Shown piece after piece: positions 22,404 to 34,720 of a stretch of DNA of 64,000 bases; positions within the stretch are counted from its first letter, which is position 1; each line of letters begins with the position of its first letter. The stretch covers positions 38,803 through 102,802 of the forward strand of contig NDFF03000145.1 of assembly GCA_002150815.3 (NCBI GenBank), read 5' to 3'. The translations under genes and the position numbers were made by a program. A model generated the notes under the pieces. That model did no database searches. It was not told the DNA's origin and saw nothing but the letters and a program-made list of their open reading frames with translations. Source of the stretch: Grammothele lineata. Taxonomy: Eukaryota > Basidiomycota > Agaricomycetes > Polyporales > Polyporaceae.

Positions 22404-25400
22404 TCACGGGGCGAACCCATTCCCGTTCCCGTTCCCATGCCCATTTGCATGGCGGCCGTTCTCCCCGAGGCCGACTTGCAGGTACGCCAGCACGGGCGGG
22501 ATCGCGCTGTTCTGCGAACAGACGACCTCGAGGTCATGTCCTCCCCACAGCCGCCCCTCGGGTCGCGAGCATGGTGAACCGTCCAGCATACGCTCGTCGT
22601 CATCGAGGTCCGACTCCATCCTCCCCGCCTGTTGGCGGTAGAGTTGGCTACGGGACTTCGACCGGACGTGCGACGCGGCCGCTGACGCGTCCAGGCGGCG
22701 AGTGCCGGCCAACCCGAACGCGCTGTTGACACTACCACTCCGACTACGGCCGCCGTTTAGGCGGGCCAATGCTTGGTCCACGGGGGAGGGGTACGGCATG
22801 TTGTAGGGCGCGGCGCCGTCCTCGGAGCTGATCAGCGTGTCCTGCAAAACCTTGAAGGCGAGGATCTCGGCAGCCCGACTCGTAGAAGGACCCGCGGCAG
22901 GCGGGGCGGATGCGATCTCGATCTGACGCTTCAACGAAACTACCCATTGGTGACGGATGAGGGGGTCGTCTACGCTGAACATGTACCTCCGCTTTAGGCC
23001 CGTATGGTTCAAGAACGCCACTTGGAACGTATTCCGCATGAAAGACCGCTCGACGACGACTGGGCTGCTGAGGGGGAGCCCGGAGTATGCAAGAGCGTTC
23101 GGACCCGACCTCCACAGGATGATTGTCTTCGTTCCCAGAGCTTTCCCAGTGACACGGAAGGACACTTCTGACGACTTCGCGAAGGTAAGCACTGACGGCT
23201 CGAAATCAAGGTCCTGTCCGAACAACTGAATCGTCAGCTGGGGATCGGGCTGCGGGATGCGGAGGATGATCGGATCCGACTGGATGCGGTAGGTGAGGCG
23301 GGGCGGTAAGGGGCGCTTGATGTTCACGATGATATCGGGCTGGCTCGCGATGCTTTGGGGCAGACGCGCCTGAAAGAGCTTCTCCTTGCGAACGGAGGTG
23401 TAAATCTTATCCAGGAGTTCGTCCGTGACGAGTCCGCGGGGATCCCACCGCCTAAAGGCTTCGGCGAAGTCGCGGGCAATGACGTTACGCTTGGGGTAGC
23501 CGGTGATGCCGGGCTCGTAGGCGATACCACCGTACATGACGTCGTTGAGCTGGACGATAGCGCGTACGAGCCGGATGGCCACGTCCTTGTCGTACAGTAC
23601 GACTGCGGCGTTCGCCTCGTACCACCGGCTGGCGAAGGAGTCCAAGAGATACTCGAGGGGGTTCCCATGGGTTGTTGTCCGGGACGGGACGTGGATAGAC
23701 TGGAGAAACACCCGGAGTGCCTTGTCGATGCGTAGGCCAGTTAGGCCAAAGCTGTCCACGAACGCCTTCAGCGCAATCTTCGACGACCGACGAGACAGGT
23801 ACTCGCCGAGGCGAGTCCTGTCGATGTCAACGGTGCGGAAGAGCAGTTGTCCTACGGCAACATCGTCTTTCGAGCCGGTTTTGTTAAGCAACGTAGAGAC
23901 AGCGTGATCGGGATCCTTCGAAAACTGTTTGACGAAGGTGCGTATCACCGGATGTAGCATTGGGCTGTTGTTGGACGACTTTGTCCGAGCGTCGTCCCGA
24001 TCCCCATTGAACCGTAACTCCTTCAGCTGCACGACGCTCTTGATGATGTACTTCCGGTCCAGAGGGCTCGGTTTCATCGAGTCAAGAAGCGCGTCGGTGT
24101 CCTGAAGAATGGGCTTGGCGATTACGAGAATATCGGTGAACAGGAACAGGAACCGATCCTTGACCGTGTTTGCGTTCACGACTTGGAGTACCGGAGAAGT
24201 CTGGACGAGCTTCCTGGGCGGATCGTCGAAGACGTTGGGCCATAATGAGCTGTTGGAGCCACGACCAAGGAGCTCTTCGAGCCGCTCCATGATCATCGCA
24301 CCTGCAGAGGGCCCACTGGGTACGGGATCAGGAGAGTGGTGCGAAGACGACATCGTGGACGAAAACGACTCCGACGTCGACCGCGTGGGAAAATCGTCCA
24401 GAGAAGATTGGGGGTCAGGCGTGGTGGACGAAGGAGGGTCAGGTGGGGTCGGGAACCCTGGGGAAGAGAAATTCGACAGGACGTATGCAGGAGACGCCGC
24501 CCCGCTTCGCATGGGGACGCTCATCTCCGTGTCCGAACGTTGCTGCGAGTCCGGCTGCGAATCTGGGACATGAGGCAGCTCCTTGGGCGCGCCGATGCGA
24601 TGTGTGCTCGTGACGTTGGTTGGCGTCCTCGACTTGTCGCTACTCATGTCTTCCCAACTCTGCGCGGAAAGTTCACTTTCCTTCCGCTGCATGAGCAAGT
24701 CCGAAAGCGACGGCTTCTTGTCGATACGAGACCGTGAGTCCGCAAGCTGGATCGGCTGTGCGCCAGGAGTCGCCGTGGGAGTGGACGGCTGCGACCTGAA
24801 CTTGTTCAACCATTTCCGCACGCCGTCGACGTTCGTAGGAAGTGGTAGCTTGCCGAAAGAACCAGAGGTGCTCGGAGATATCGCAGGAGGAGCAGGGCCG
24901 CTGAAGTAATCTGCGTGGGAGGATGTCGACGGCGCCGCGGACATAGGCGGCTGTGAGAACTTTGACCATAGACGGCTGTCTGACGCTTGATGAGACAACT
25001 TTCGCTCTCGGCCAGCATTAGCACCCTTGGTGGTCGCCGCGGATGACGTTGACGTGCTTGGCGCAATCTCGAGGGGTAAAGGATACCCGATAGTAGGCGA
25101 CGTAACATCCGGAGAGGAGGCGGAGGGAGGGATGAGCTGCTTGAGCGCAGGGAACGGGAACAGCTTCGAGTCCTGATACTTCAGCAAGTCGGCGGAAGAT
25201 GGCGTAGGAATGGGAGAGGCGCCGCTAGGTGGGGCAGACTGCGGCGGGAGGGAGAGGGCGGAGGCGGAGGCGGAGGTCGACTGCATGAGCGGAGTGAGCG
25301 GAGGTTGCGCCTGTTGCGCCGCGAACACGCCAGGCGTTTCCTTGTCGTTCTTCCCGCTATTCAAGCTTGCGCCGCTCTCCCGGCTCGCGCTCGAGTCCGT

Positions 25401-27620
25401 ATTGTACCGCCTTTCCCGCGCACTCAAGCTGTTAGTGCGGGAGCGCCTTCCTCCGTTAGACCCACTGCGACTGAAGGCGCCCTTCATCTTCTCCCACGTA
25501 CTAATGCTCTCCCCAGGCTTCTTCGGCGTCGACTCTGTCCGGACGTCGTCCCAGTCGGTGTAGTCGGCCGCGGTAGAAGGGGAGCGTGCGACGGAAAGCC
25601 TCATAGGATAGGAAGGCGGAGAGGGCGGTACGCCGGACGTCGGTGGTTGTTCGGCAGGAATAGACAGGGCAAGCGGGGAAGCGGGAGAGGCGGGGACGTT
25701 TGACGGCATAGTCTCCGGAGAAGTCTCGACATCGACAATGAGCGGTTTAGGCGCAGAAGGCCGTTCTCCGTCGAGGACATACTCCTGGGAAGACCGATTT
25801 TGAGCTGCGTCACCAAACGACTCATCCACATCAATATCTTCCTCAGGTTCGGGTTCGACCTCCGGCTCTGCTTCTTGTGGCTCCACCTCGTCCTCTTCAT
25901 CGGACTCAGCGTCCGAGTCTGAGTCGACACGTTGATGTTCGATGACTGCTACTGGTGAGCTCAATGCAGGAGATGTGAAGATATGCTACTCACGAAGCTG
26001 GGCATCCCAACTAATCTCGCTATCCCGCTCAAACGCGCTCTTCAAACCCAACCGACTCCTGCTTCGCTGATCCTGGTACGGGACCTCTTCATCAGGTAAG
26101 GGTGGCTCCTGCTCCTTCAACGGCGTTTGGAATGGGCTAGCCGGGAACATGTCGCCTCCTCGGAAGCTCGGGTTGTTTGACATAAACATAGGGACGGTTA
26201 CCGCGCCAGCAGGCGTGGAATCGGTAGAAGCATTCGAAGGAGCATCGGAGGAATGAGGGAGGCGTAGTCCTGCCAAGGGCCGGTAATTACGCGCGGGCGT
26301 TGTTGGGAGGTTAGGAGGACGTGTCGGTACTATGCGCTCTGGGAGGTCGTCTTCGTCTTCGATGACTACTCCACGGTGACCGAGCGGCGTTGCGTAGTTG
26401 TACGGAATGTTACCACTCGGACCTAAACGTGAGGGAGCACGACTGTCCGAATCGCCATTGGGAGCACGACTGTTGGAAGAAGGTGGGCGTGAGGGTTCGG
26501 GAGTGTTCCGAAGGAACGGCGGTAGTGGAGAAGGAGGGACAACGGGGGGATTGGGGCTTGCGGCGGCAGGCTCACGTTCCTCCCGATCGTCGACCACGGT
26601 CGATGCACGAGAAGAACTGCGGCGGTGCGACCGTCGGCGGGAGCGCTTCTTTGCAGTTACTACAGGCGGGGGTGGTGCTTCCTCACCACCACTGGTCTGC
26701 TCGCCGTCTGTCTGATTATTGATGCGGTTTCCCAATCGATTCAGCATGAGGCGCCGTGCAGCCATTCGTTCTCCACCAGCAACGGTGTTGTTCCTCGTCA
26801 GCTTGGAGGCGGGGGTTGGGGATTGGGAAGAAATGAAAGATAAATCGATAGGCTCGGTACCCCCAGTGAGTTTCGACATGGCCATCGCTCGCGCAGCGCC
26901 TGCGCTGTTGGACCGGAAAAGACCCGCTCCAACACCTTTCTGGATGTCATCGAGGGAAGGGAGTGGTGTGGGAGGCTGGGTGCCGGGGTAGAACAGAGGG
27001 GCGACGGGAGTGATGGGCGAGCGGAGGAAGCGCGATGCTGGCAGGCCGGCAAGATTGGGTATGGGCGACACCAGTGGTGGTGGTGGGGATGGTGGTGGAT
27101 CTTCGCCGGGGCCAGATGGGTAGTACTCATCTGCAGAGGACTCGTTGGTGTTGAAGTGCGGCGACTGCTTGTTCAGCTTTCCCTTGAGATCCCTCGAGCC
27201 CCTAGACCGTGTACGAGACCGCGAGCGACGTTTCCGAGGGGTCTTGACGAGATCCTCAGTAATGGCCGCCGCGCTTCCCTCGCCCTCCTTCTCCTCGCCG
27301 TCGCCATCCTCGTTCTGCGCCTGCTCGGGCTCAACCGTCTCTGCCGCCTCCGCCGGTGACGCTGACGTCGACGGCGCTTCGCCACGAACCTCGTTCAACA
27401 CTTCCACGCTGTCCTCCAGCCCGCTCCTCCCCGCATCCAGCACATCCCGCTCCTCGCTATCGTTCCGCTCTTCGCCTTGAGAACGCTCTCCTTCGCTGTA
27501 GCCTTCGACATGCATGGGCGGACGCCGACCGTCCTTCATGCGCGGCAAGGACGCAGCCCGCTTGAGCTTTGCAATGGCGGTCGCTCGCGCCTCGGCGGCG
27601 GTAGACGGGGAGGAGTCCAT
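22404..27620 (-). CDS. Large PH/Sec7-domain protein (putative ARF GEF), noncanonical Sec7
   Basis: Two exons (25994-27620 and 22404-25951), split by a 42-nt intron, join in phase to 1,724 codons. The first about 1,100 residues are disordered Ser/Pro/Arg-rich sequence with acidic patches. A PH-like segment sits near residues 1110-1190 (VKDRFLFLFTDILVIAKPI). A Sec7-like domain spans about 1236-1396 (LGEYLSRRSSKIALKAFVDS, GLRIDKALRVFLQSIHVPSR, AIRLVRAIVQLNDVMYGGI). A second PH-type region lies near 1450-1556 (FMRNTFQVAFLNHTG, HQWVVSLKRQIEIAS). Sec7 proteins exchange nucleotide on Arf GTPases at Golgi and endosomal membranes. Here the usual LPGE glutamic-finger motif and the LNTDLHN motif are replaced, so activity is uncertain. 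It ends in an Asn/Gly/His repeat. Confidence 0.85.
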
Positions 27621-29218
27621 GTTGGAGCTTGCTCAGGTGCTGGAATGAATTCGAGTGCACCTCGGGGTCTGTTGAGCCTGATGTTAAAAGCGGGCGTGGC
27701 ACAACAGCAGTCTGCCCTACCGTGAAAATTTGGCTATCCCGATAGCTGGCACGAATCATGAGGAATAGAGAGCGTAGAGTGGCAAAGAAGCGACGCACCA
27801 AGCAAGACATAAAGGCTGTCAAAGCGGTAGAGGGTAGAGATGAGCGTTGGGGGAGAAGGAGAAGAGAATATTTAGGTGTAGTGGGGAAGCGGTGATCAGG
27901 GGCCATATAAGGCAGGAGTAATACCGGCCGTGAATATTCACCCGTTAATAGTCTTTGACGCCCGTGCCTTGTGGCGGCCTTGCTGCTCCGCCCAAGGCTC
28001 CGAGTCCTTATGCCTGTTTATTCCTCTCCATTCTGACCTTCTCCCTCGACGACATGTTCGGTCCATTGCCCCGCACTCCGAAATGAAACTGGTCTCTCGG
28101 AGACTACCTGCCGATTGCGCTCACACTGGGGTCCCTTCGGTCTTATCACTGTTGCCATCCGAACATTCACCAGGGTGGCCATGAGAGATCATCGCGTGCC
28201 AGCAGCTATCTGTGCCTCAGCGCGCAGACGAAGCGCCTTCTGGGCCTGCCGCGGCCGGGTCATCTGGACAGCCCAGCTGGTATCGACATTCCCCTCCTTT
28301 CATATCCGTGGCGCCTGGCAGGCAAAATTACTCAGAACCTTCGCCCGCCTTGCGTCCGCTGACGCGGACATGGGCGTCATGATCTTCCACGAAGTCGACG
28401 GGCGATGCATTCAGAGTGGGAACCTTCGGTCAGACGACATCGCGAGTGGTCCAGTCCATCCCTTCACGCTTCTCCATCCAAGGGAATGTCCCCCGCTATA
28501 GTCGCAGATCATCGAGAGAACATGCATAGGGTTGCCCCTCGAGCTCGTGGGCCTATACGAAAGTATGCTGGTACGTTTAATAACACCTGTGAGTGCTAAA
28601 CTTGGGACGATGCTCAAGATGTGACCGCTCGAGGGACCGACCAACTCAACCCAACGATGTATGCTCGGTGTCTGAGCTAGTCAGTAGCTTCCCCAAAAGC
28701 TACGCATTAATTGCATTAATGAAAGATGACGCCGGGTGGGGGCTAGGCAGGGGCGACTGCGTGTAGCACGTGTGTATCAGAGACTCGAGTACTATCACGT
28801 GTTCGCGTTTCGGTAACGATTTAATGCGGTTGCGTGCATGCAATGCCATGTATCGAAATCTCGTTCTGGGTTGAACGTTGAACCATGCAACGGTGCACAC
28901 AACGTGGCTAGTCTAAGTCCGAGGTGTGTCAGCGGTTACGTCTCCGATTGCGGGTAGGTTGCACCCACCAGATGGAAACATTTGCCTCCTGCCGGCCGGT
29001 AGCTCGATGGTCGATCTAGGCACGCGTCTCAGGTTTACTTTGACCCGGTTCTGAGTTCCGCGAGCGAACGCGAGCAGAATGCCCCGGGGGCTTCTGGGGA
29101 AGAGGATGACAAACGACCTTGCCCAGGAAGTGAGCGAATTAATCATGACATGATATACGGGGTGTAGGAGTGGTGCAGAATAACATTAGTGACAGCATGT
29201 CGGGATAGTACTTTTAGT
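27621..29218. other. Intergenic region, 1.6 kb, no gene found
   Basis: It holds the promoter of the Sec7 gene and the 3' flank of MIA40. Open frames at 28100-28500 lack codon bias or motifs. It is one of the longest gene-free stretches before the transposon region. Confidence 0.5.
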
Positions 29219-30118
29219 CTAATGTGAGGCAGACGCGACGGGCTTGCGAGGCTTGCTCTTCGAATCCGCAGGGGTTGGTGCAGGATCAGATGTTTCGGGA
29301 ACGGCAACAGGCTGCTCGGACGAGGGCATTGCATCACTGGAAGCTGGCGCTGCGTCAGGAGCAAACTCCTCGTCTTCGTCGTCCTTCATGATGTCTGTTC
29401 GCACAGTTGAGCACGCTTGTCGGAATGATAACGTCTCCTATAGATTAGCCAATGTCCACTCACCGTCACCGTACACGTCAGGGTGCTCCCGGAAGCACTC
29501 TTGCATGGCCTTGAACTTCTCCACGCAGTCGATACCCTTGGGGTCCGCCTCGGAGAAGACGAAACATGAAAACGCCTCGCGGAACTGCATGCCACACGGC
29601 CCATGTGCCATGCCGCCAAGACAAGGGCAGTCCCAGTTGATCTCGCCCGTCTCGGGGTTGAATGCGCCCCCACCGCCTCCACTGGAACCCTCTGAGGACT
29701 CCGCCTCATCCTCTGCCTCACCCTCCGCACCCTCGATCTTGGGCACACTCTCCAACTCCTCTGCGGACTGCTGAACCTTTCCAGGTACGGGCGCGTCGCG
29801 TTGGGAAGTATGAGGTGGCGGCTGAGACACAGCGTCAGACGATGGAGAGGTCTTCGGGACCGAGGATTCCCGTTTCGTAGCTAGCGTGGCACAATCAAGT
29901 CAGACGCAGACAAGGATCGTATTCTATTGCTACTCACGAGGATAAGCTGAATCCAACGCTATCCTCTCCCCGTACCACGAGCTCCATACGAAGTACGAAG
30001 TTGCCACGGCAGAGGCTCCTAGGACAGCGCGAAGGCGTGCTGGACGTGCCGACGCGGCAGAACGCGCCGAAGTGTGCACTGAGCGTCGGAAAGAGGCATT
30101 GGCAAGTGTCCTGAGCAT
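29219..30118 (-). CDS. MIA40: Mitochondrial intermembrane-space import oxidoreductase Mia40/Tim40
   Basis: Three exons (29938-30118, 29464-29880, 29219-29394) give 257 residues. The N-terminus is a basic, Ser/Arg-rich mitochondrial presequence ([20 protein letters not shown]) followed by a membrane segment ([18 protein letters not shown]). The core carries the redox CPC motif (NWDCPCLGG, about residue 142) and twin C-x9-C helices ([11 protein letters not shown] and [11 protein letters not shown]). Mia40 oxidises incoming cysteine-rich proteins in the intermembrane space, and Erv1 re-oxidises it. The membrane anchor is the fungal form; animals lack it. The linker and tail are acidic and disordered. 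All catalytic and structural cysteines are present, so the gene should be functional. Confidence 0.95.
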
Positions 30119-30401
30119 CGTGGCAAGGGAAGAAGGAACGGAAGACTACGCAAGTCGGCGGGAGATTCGGAGGGACGGGGAGAGACAGTAAGTAAGCACG
30201 AGAAAGTGCAGACGCCCATGACGGCACAGGCAACATCGGCGCTGACGCAAACCAATCCAGGCTCGGCGGATTACAAAGCCCTTACGCGGGGGCGTGGGAA
30301 GCCGACGCCGGCTCAGTTAGGAAAGCGTCGGTCATTCGATCGGCAATTCCTTTCGTAAACGTGGACGACACTACATGACATTGACTGCACATACACGACT
30401 A

Positions 30402-31887
30402 TTACTGGTACGTTGCACTAAACAACCGCTTTTCATTCTCCGGAGACCCCTGCACAATGACTTTGTTTCCAACACCCGTGGGCACACAGCCTTCCCCGAA
30501 CGCCTCTTCCAGTGCAATCTTAGCCTGGAAGCCAGAGCAGTGCATGGGAAGGATATACGTCGGAGCAGGTCTCAACTTGTTGGACAAGAAGCTGACGGTT
30601 GGCGGGATGCGCTCTACAAGTTCAGTGCCGGCAAGATGCAGCCCGCCCACGACCTGAACGTTACCATCCGAGAAGTCAGCTACTTTCAAAGCGGCAGTTC
30701 CCTGGTACAACATGCTCACCATGTAAACGGGTCGAGAGAAGGTGTCAACCGCGTCCTTCACTACGTTCACAATACCGGCATGGGAGCACCTACGAAATGC
30801 GCCGTGAGCAGATAGGCGCGGACAATGTGAAAGACTTACGCAGAGAAGACGACCAGCCCCTTGCCAACGACATCGACCGCAGCGTACCGCTCGTCCATGA
30901 TGTCCTTCATCCCCATTTAGTAAGTTCACACTCAATGCCAGGGCGGCGTGGCAGCAACCAAGCCACTTACTTCTTCCTTACGCCACCCTCCACCCTCCTC
31001 ATTGTCAAACCACCTAACCCCGCTAGGTAACCCTCCCTCAAAATGGGTCTTCCGCGGGATCTCCCCGCTCACCCACACCGTCCCCTCCGCAACCGCGTGC
31101 CTATCCTTGCGCGCGTCCACCACCCCGCCACACGCCTCGACCTGCGCGAACGTCGGGTCCGCGGGCAGCCGTCCAACGACCTTGCCCCCCGCGCTCACCG
31201 GCGCGATCCCGCGCGCGATCGGGCGGTCCGGGTGCAAGTCCACGACGCACGGCGCCGCGTCGGGGTGAGTGGACGAGCGGTGGCGGAGGAACTCCAGGAG
31301 GCCGCCGCTGTGGTCCGCGTGCCAGTGCGAGAGCACGACGCGCTCGATACGCTCGGTGGGGATCTTGAGCGCCTCGACGTTCCGGATTATGGAGCGCGAG
31401 TCGGGGCCGGTGTCGAAGAGCGTGAGGTGGGGCTCGGAGCCTGCGACCTCGGTTTCCTATATGAGGCCAAGGGTCAGCGGCGTCGTCGCTCTGCATTCTT
31501 GTCTGGTAGACGCACGATAAGAGCGGAGAAGCCGTGTGCACCTGCGGGGGACATCATGTGTGAGCTCCGACGACGATCGTCGTGGTAGCACGGGCCGTGT
31601 CGACTAACCACAACAGAAGTTCTCGAAATCGAGAACGGGCACGCCGGTATGCGGGTCCATCGGCACATCGGGGTCCATCAAGTGCAACGGGACTTCTTGA
31701 ATGAACCCCGGGGGAACCTTCGTCATCCTGTTGTGCATTTATAGCGGTGATCGCGACGGCCATCGTATTGTTAGTTCTGCATATCACGGATATCCGGTAG
31801 GAATGAGTAGGCGAACCACTCAATGCTGTTATCGACCAGGAAGGTGATTGTCAGCTTGTTGACGGACTTGATCTTGCCTGCGGCCAT
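30402..31887 (-). CDS. Metallo-beta-lactamase-fold hydrolase
   Basis: The start at 31887 gives KLTITFLVDNSIEW; splicing across TG|G joins it to MTKVPPGFIQEVPLHL. Further exons give GVPVLDFENFCCGAHGFSAL, then TLFDTGPDSRSIIRNVEALK and the zinc-binding VVLSHWHADHSGG. Later come WVSGEIPRKTHFEGGL, a second metal region SACSHAGIVNVVKDA and a final PMHCSGFQ, for about 390 residues. This arrangement matches the COG1237-type enzymes related to archaeal dihydropterin-ribofuranosyl-aminobenzene phosphate synthase, though fungi are not known to make methanopterin, so the substrate is unknown. It is probably cytosolic, as no signal peptide is seen. It sits 283 bp upstream of MIA40 on the same strand; I see no functional link. 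The start is chosen because the preceding conserved segment is needed for the fold. Confidence 0.88.
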
Positions 31888-32565
31888 GATGAAAGATAAG
31901 TGGTGAAAGTATCGTCCAAGGCTACCTAACCAAAGGTGGAAGAGTTGGTCGAGGGCAACCACGAACGTCGTCTCCGAGCTGTAAATAGGGAGGCGTCAGT
32001 TACCATTCCGAATAAACAGCTAGCATTGCCCATTTTGTTCCTGCACGAGCTGTGAACGTGACGACGGCGTTCAAAATTGCAGGTGGCTTACAGAACGGAT
32101 CGCTGCAAATATAGGCATTCGAACATACCAGTACCGAAACACTTCGGCGATAGCATGCACACAGCAACGAGCCTAGCGCTGCAAGTCCCCGTGAATGAAA
32201 CGCTCGTTCTACAGTCCGCGTAGGAAACATGATAAGGGAAGATTGCAGGCCCGGCGGAGAATGTTTTGTGTCCCGGCCAGGACAGAAGATACAACTAAAC
32301 ACGAAGTGCGAACGAAAGTCTACGGTAGCAATGTTGTCCAAAAGCGACCCAATACGTCCAGAAGCAGAGAAAGGCAGCCTCGTAGAATACACCAGCGTGC
32401 TAAGCCGGCCTATCGTACAACCTACTGTCCGAGGCACCGGGAAACATATGCCATTGGGCCGTGTCCAACTACACGTTGTACAGCTAGACACTGCATCTTC
32501 CCGCTGTGGCACCAGAGCACAATCCAGCAACGTGATAATATTACTAACAAGCGTATAAAGCATGT
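31888..32565. other. Intergenic region
   Basis: Promoter of the metallo-beta-lactamase gene and 3' flank of the Ser/Thr-rich membrane protein. Nothing recognisable. Confidence 0.5.
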
Positions 32566-33968
32566 TTAGGCGGCTTGCCTGTGGGGGATACATGAGTCAG
32601 CCAAAATACGCAAGGGAAGCCAGCTAAAATTGTTACTCACGCCATACCACCGTACCCCATAGCCGCCCCTGACTCCGCAAGCTTGCGCTGCCTGAACGCC
32701 TGCACCGCAGTTAGCATCCTTGCTCGCCGACAAATGCGAAGAACATACCCTGCGGTACTTCGTACGCTCGTAGGTAACAAGACCGACAACAATAAGCGCG
32801 ATGACCGAGATACCGGCGAACACACCCAAACCAATGGGCAAGACGGAAAGAGTGGTACCGGGGAGCTGGAATTTCGCCGCGCTGGTCGCAGCAGTGTCCG
32901 CGGCCGAGGTAGCACTGGCAGCATCGCCAACGGCGGTGCCAGACGCAAGGCTCTCCGTCGCAACCTCGGAAGAGGCAATGGTCGTGAAGCCCTTCAAACT
33001 AGTCAATGTCTGCCTCGTAATGTAACATCAAGGCTGAACTCACTCCAGCGACAACGGCAGCACTGCCCGAGGATGCAGTAGCGGAGGCAGTGGCTGCCGA
33101 GGACGAGCCAGATGCGGTGGCAGAGGCCGAGCCGGTGGCGGACGCAGTGACACCAGTGGACAGCGCGGAACCAGGAACCAGTGAAACGCTCTAATGACAC
33201 CAGCCCAATTAGAGACCAGAGTCAGCGCCCATACAGAAACAAGCACTCACGTCCGTGGCGATTACTCCTCCCCCAGAGCTGGCCGCCGTAGTGCTCGCCG
33301 CCGCAGAGGAATCGGTGGCCGACGCTGGAAACAATTCCATATCAAGGTCTAGACCGCTCTATCAATTTCCGTAACAACGCACCAGAAGACGAGTCCGTTG
33401 CCGAGCTCGCGGCCGCGCTATCCGTCGACGAGCTCGCAGCCGCTGAATCCGTCGAAGACGCAGACGAGGAGTCCGTCGAGGAGGCAGCCGCGGAATCAGT
33501 CGAGCTAGTCGACGAAGAATCCGTCGAGGAAGTGGAGGTCGACGAAGAGTCTGTCGACGTCGACGAGCTTGACGAGTCCGTCGTGGACGAGCCGGACGAG
33601 TTGTTGTTCACCATCTGGATCGTGCACGACTTGGTCTCCCGCACCTGGGGTGTGCCGTCCGACGCGGTGATAGGGTCGAGCTGAATCGTGCAAAGCTGGA
33701 GCATCGGGCCGGCAGCGCTACGATCCGGGCGAAGGGGACTCAGAGGGCTGCTCGACGCGTGCAGAAACACGAGTGGCACTCACGTTTGCAGGATGGTCGT
33801 GGTCGTTACCGTGGTGGACGAAGCCAGATTGTCATCGCGTCTGGCGGGCCGCAACTCCGTCTCCACCGTGCGCTTGTCCAGAGCTGCCGGAGCTGCATGA
33901 ACAGAGCCCAAGAACAGCAGGAAAATGTGGAGGAAGGCGACAGTCGCGGACTTTGAGTACCCTAGCAT
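32566..33968 (-). CDS. Secreted-type Ser/Thr-rich single-pass membrane protein
   Basis: The start at 33968 encodes a clear signal peptide (ATVAFLHIFLLFLGSVHA) with a Lys-Arg pair soon after that Kex2 could cut. The ectodomain is almost pure Ser/Thr/Ala/Asp, with imperfect SSTDSSS and SSTDSAAA repeats encoded around 33390-33600, and is surely O-mannosylated. A membrane helix follows (IGLGVFAGISVIALIVVGLVTY, here given in two halves: residues IGLGVFAGIS and VIALIVVGLV), then a short basic cytosolic tail (FRQRKLAESGAAMGYGGM). Two ends are possible: a stop at 32637-32639, or, using the GTGAGT donor there and an acceptor near 32579, a last exon ending at 32566 (AQAA). The layout resembles Mid2/Wsc-type cell-wall stress sensors, but no WSC Cys domain is present. 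Confidence 0.75.
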
Positions 33969-34720
33969 CTTGACTACCGAGATGAGAGGGCTTGGACGGT
34001 GTAGCTTGAGCTCGAGAGGTGTGTACAGAGGCGAATTATGCGGAAGCCGGCTCCCTTGAGGCTCGACGGCACGTACAACGGCGACGAAGGTGGAAGAAAA
34101 GGAACGGAATGGCCCCCAGGGCGGACGAGAAGAGACGAGCCGGGGAGGATGGCGGGGGGGAAGAGGTGAGAGGCGAGACGGCCAGCGGTTCCTTTGGCCT
34201 AATTCTGCCCCTTCAAAGTCAGGCCCAGGCGCCGTTGATTGTTGCCATAGGCCATCACTGTTATTGTGGCTCCGAAAGCCAAACACAGGCACGAGGTAAG
34301 CGCGATGTAAGCGCGATGTAAGCGGAGTACAAAGCGCGCTTATCGCGGCCACACCCCGCGCTAGCGGACCCAAATCTCGCGCAGCCGGATCGTGCACAGC
34401 GGCAACGATCAGCCTCTGGGACCGCTTGCGTTGGCAACGCCCCTTCCAGGCTCCCGGTCCCTCGCGCGATCATCGTTGACCTCCGCGGCCTAGCCCGGCC
34501 TAGTGGTAACCAGCGCCGCTCCCATTTCCGCCCATGCTTTCCATTTAGCTGCGCATCTGGTAAGCTACAAAGGCCGTCCGCACCCCTTCGCCACACGCAC
34601 GAGATAAAAGCCCGGAGACACCCCAGACAAGCACTCTGACTGCTGTCGTGCCGCGCCCGTCTGCGACCGTCGCTCCGCAGCACCGCCCGACGCCTCATCA
34701 CGCCGTGCAACCCCTAACAA
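33969..34720. other. Intergenic region
   Basis: Promoter of the Ser/Thr-rich protein (minus strand) with a purine-rich plus strand near 34080-34180, then the 3' flank of the P5B ATPase. No gene seen. Confidence 0.5.

Noticed and set aside
28115..28501. 128-codon plus-strand frame
   Set aside because: No motif and no coding-like composition; lies in a long promoter/terminator gap.
33400..33610. Short periodic repeats that could suggest a CRISPR-like array
   Set aside because: The periodicity is codon-level Ser/Thr/Asp coding repeat inside a eukaryotic secreted protein; no spacers.
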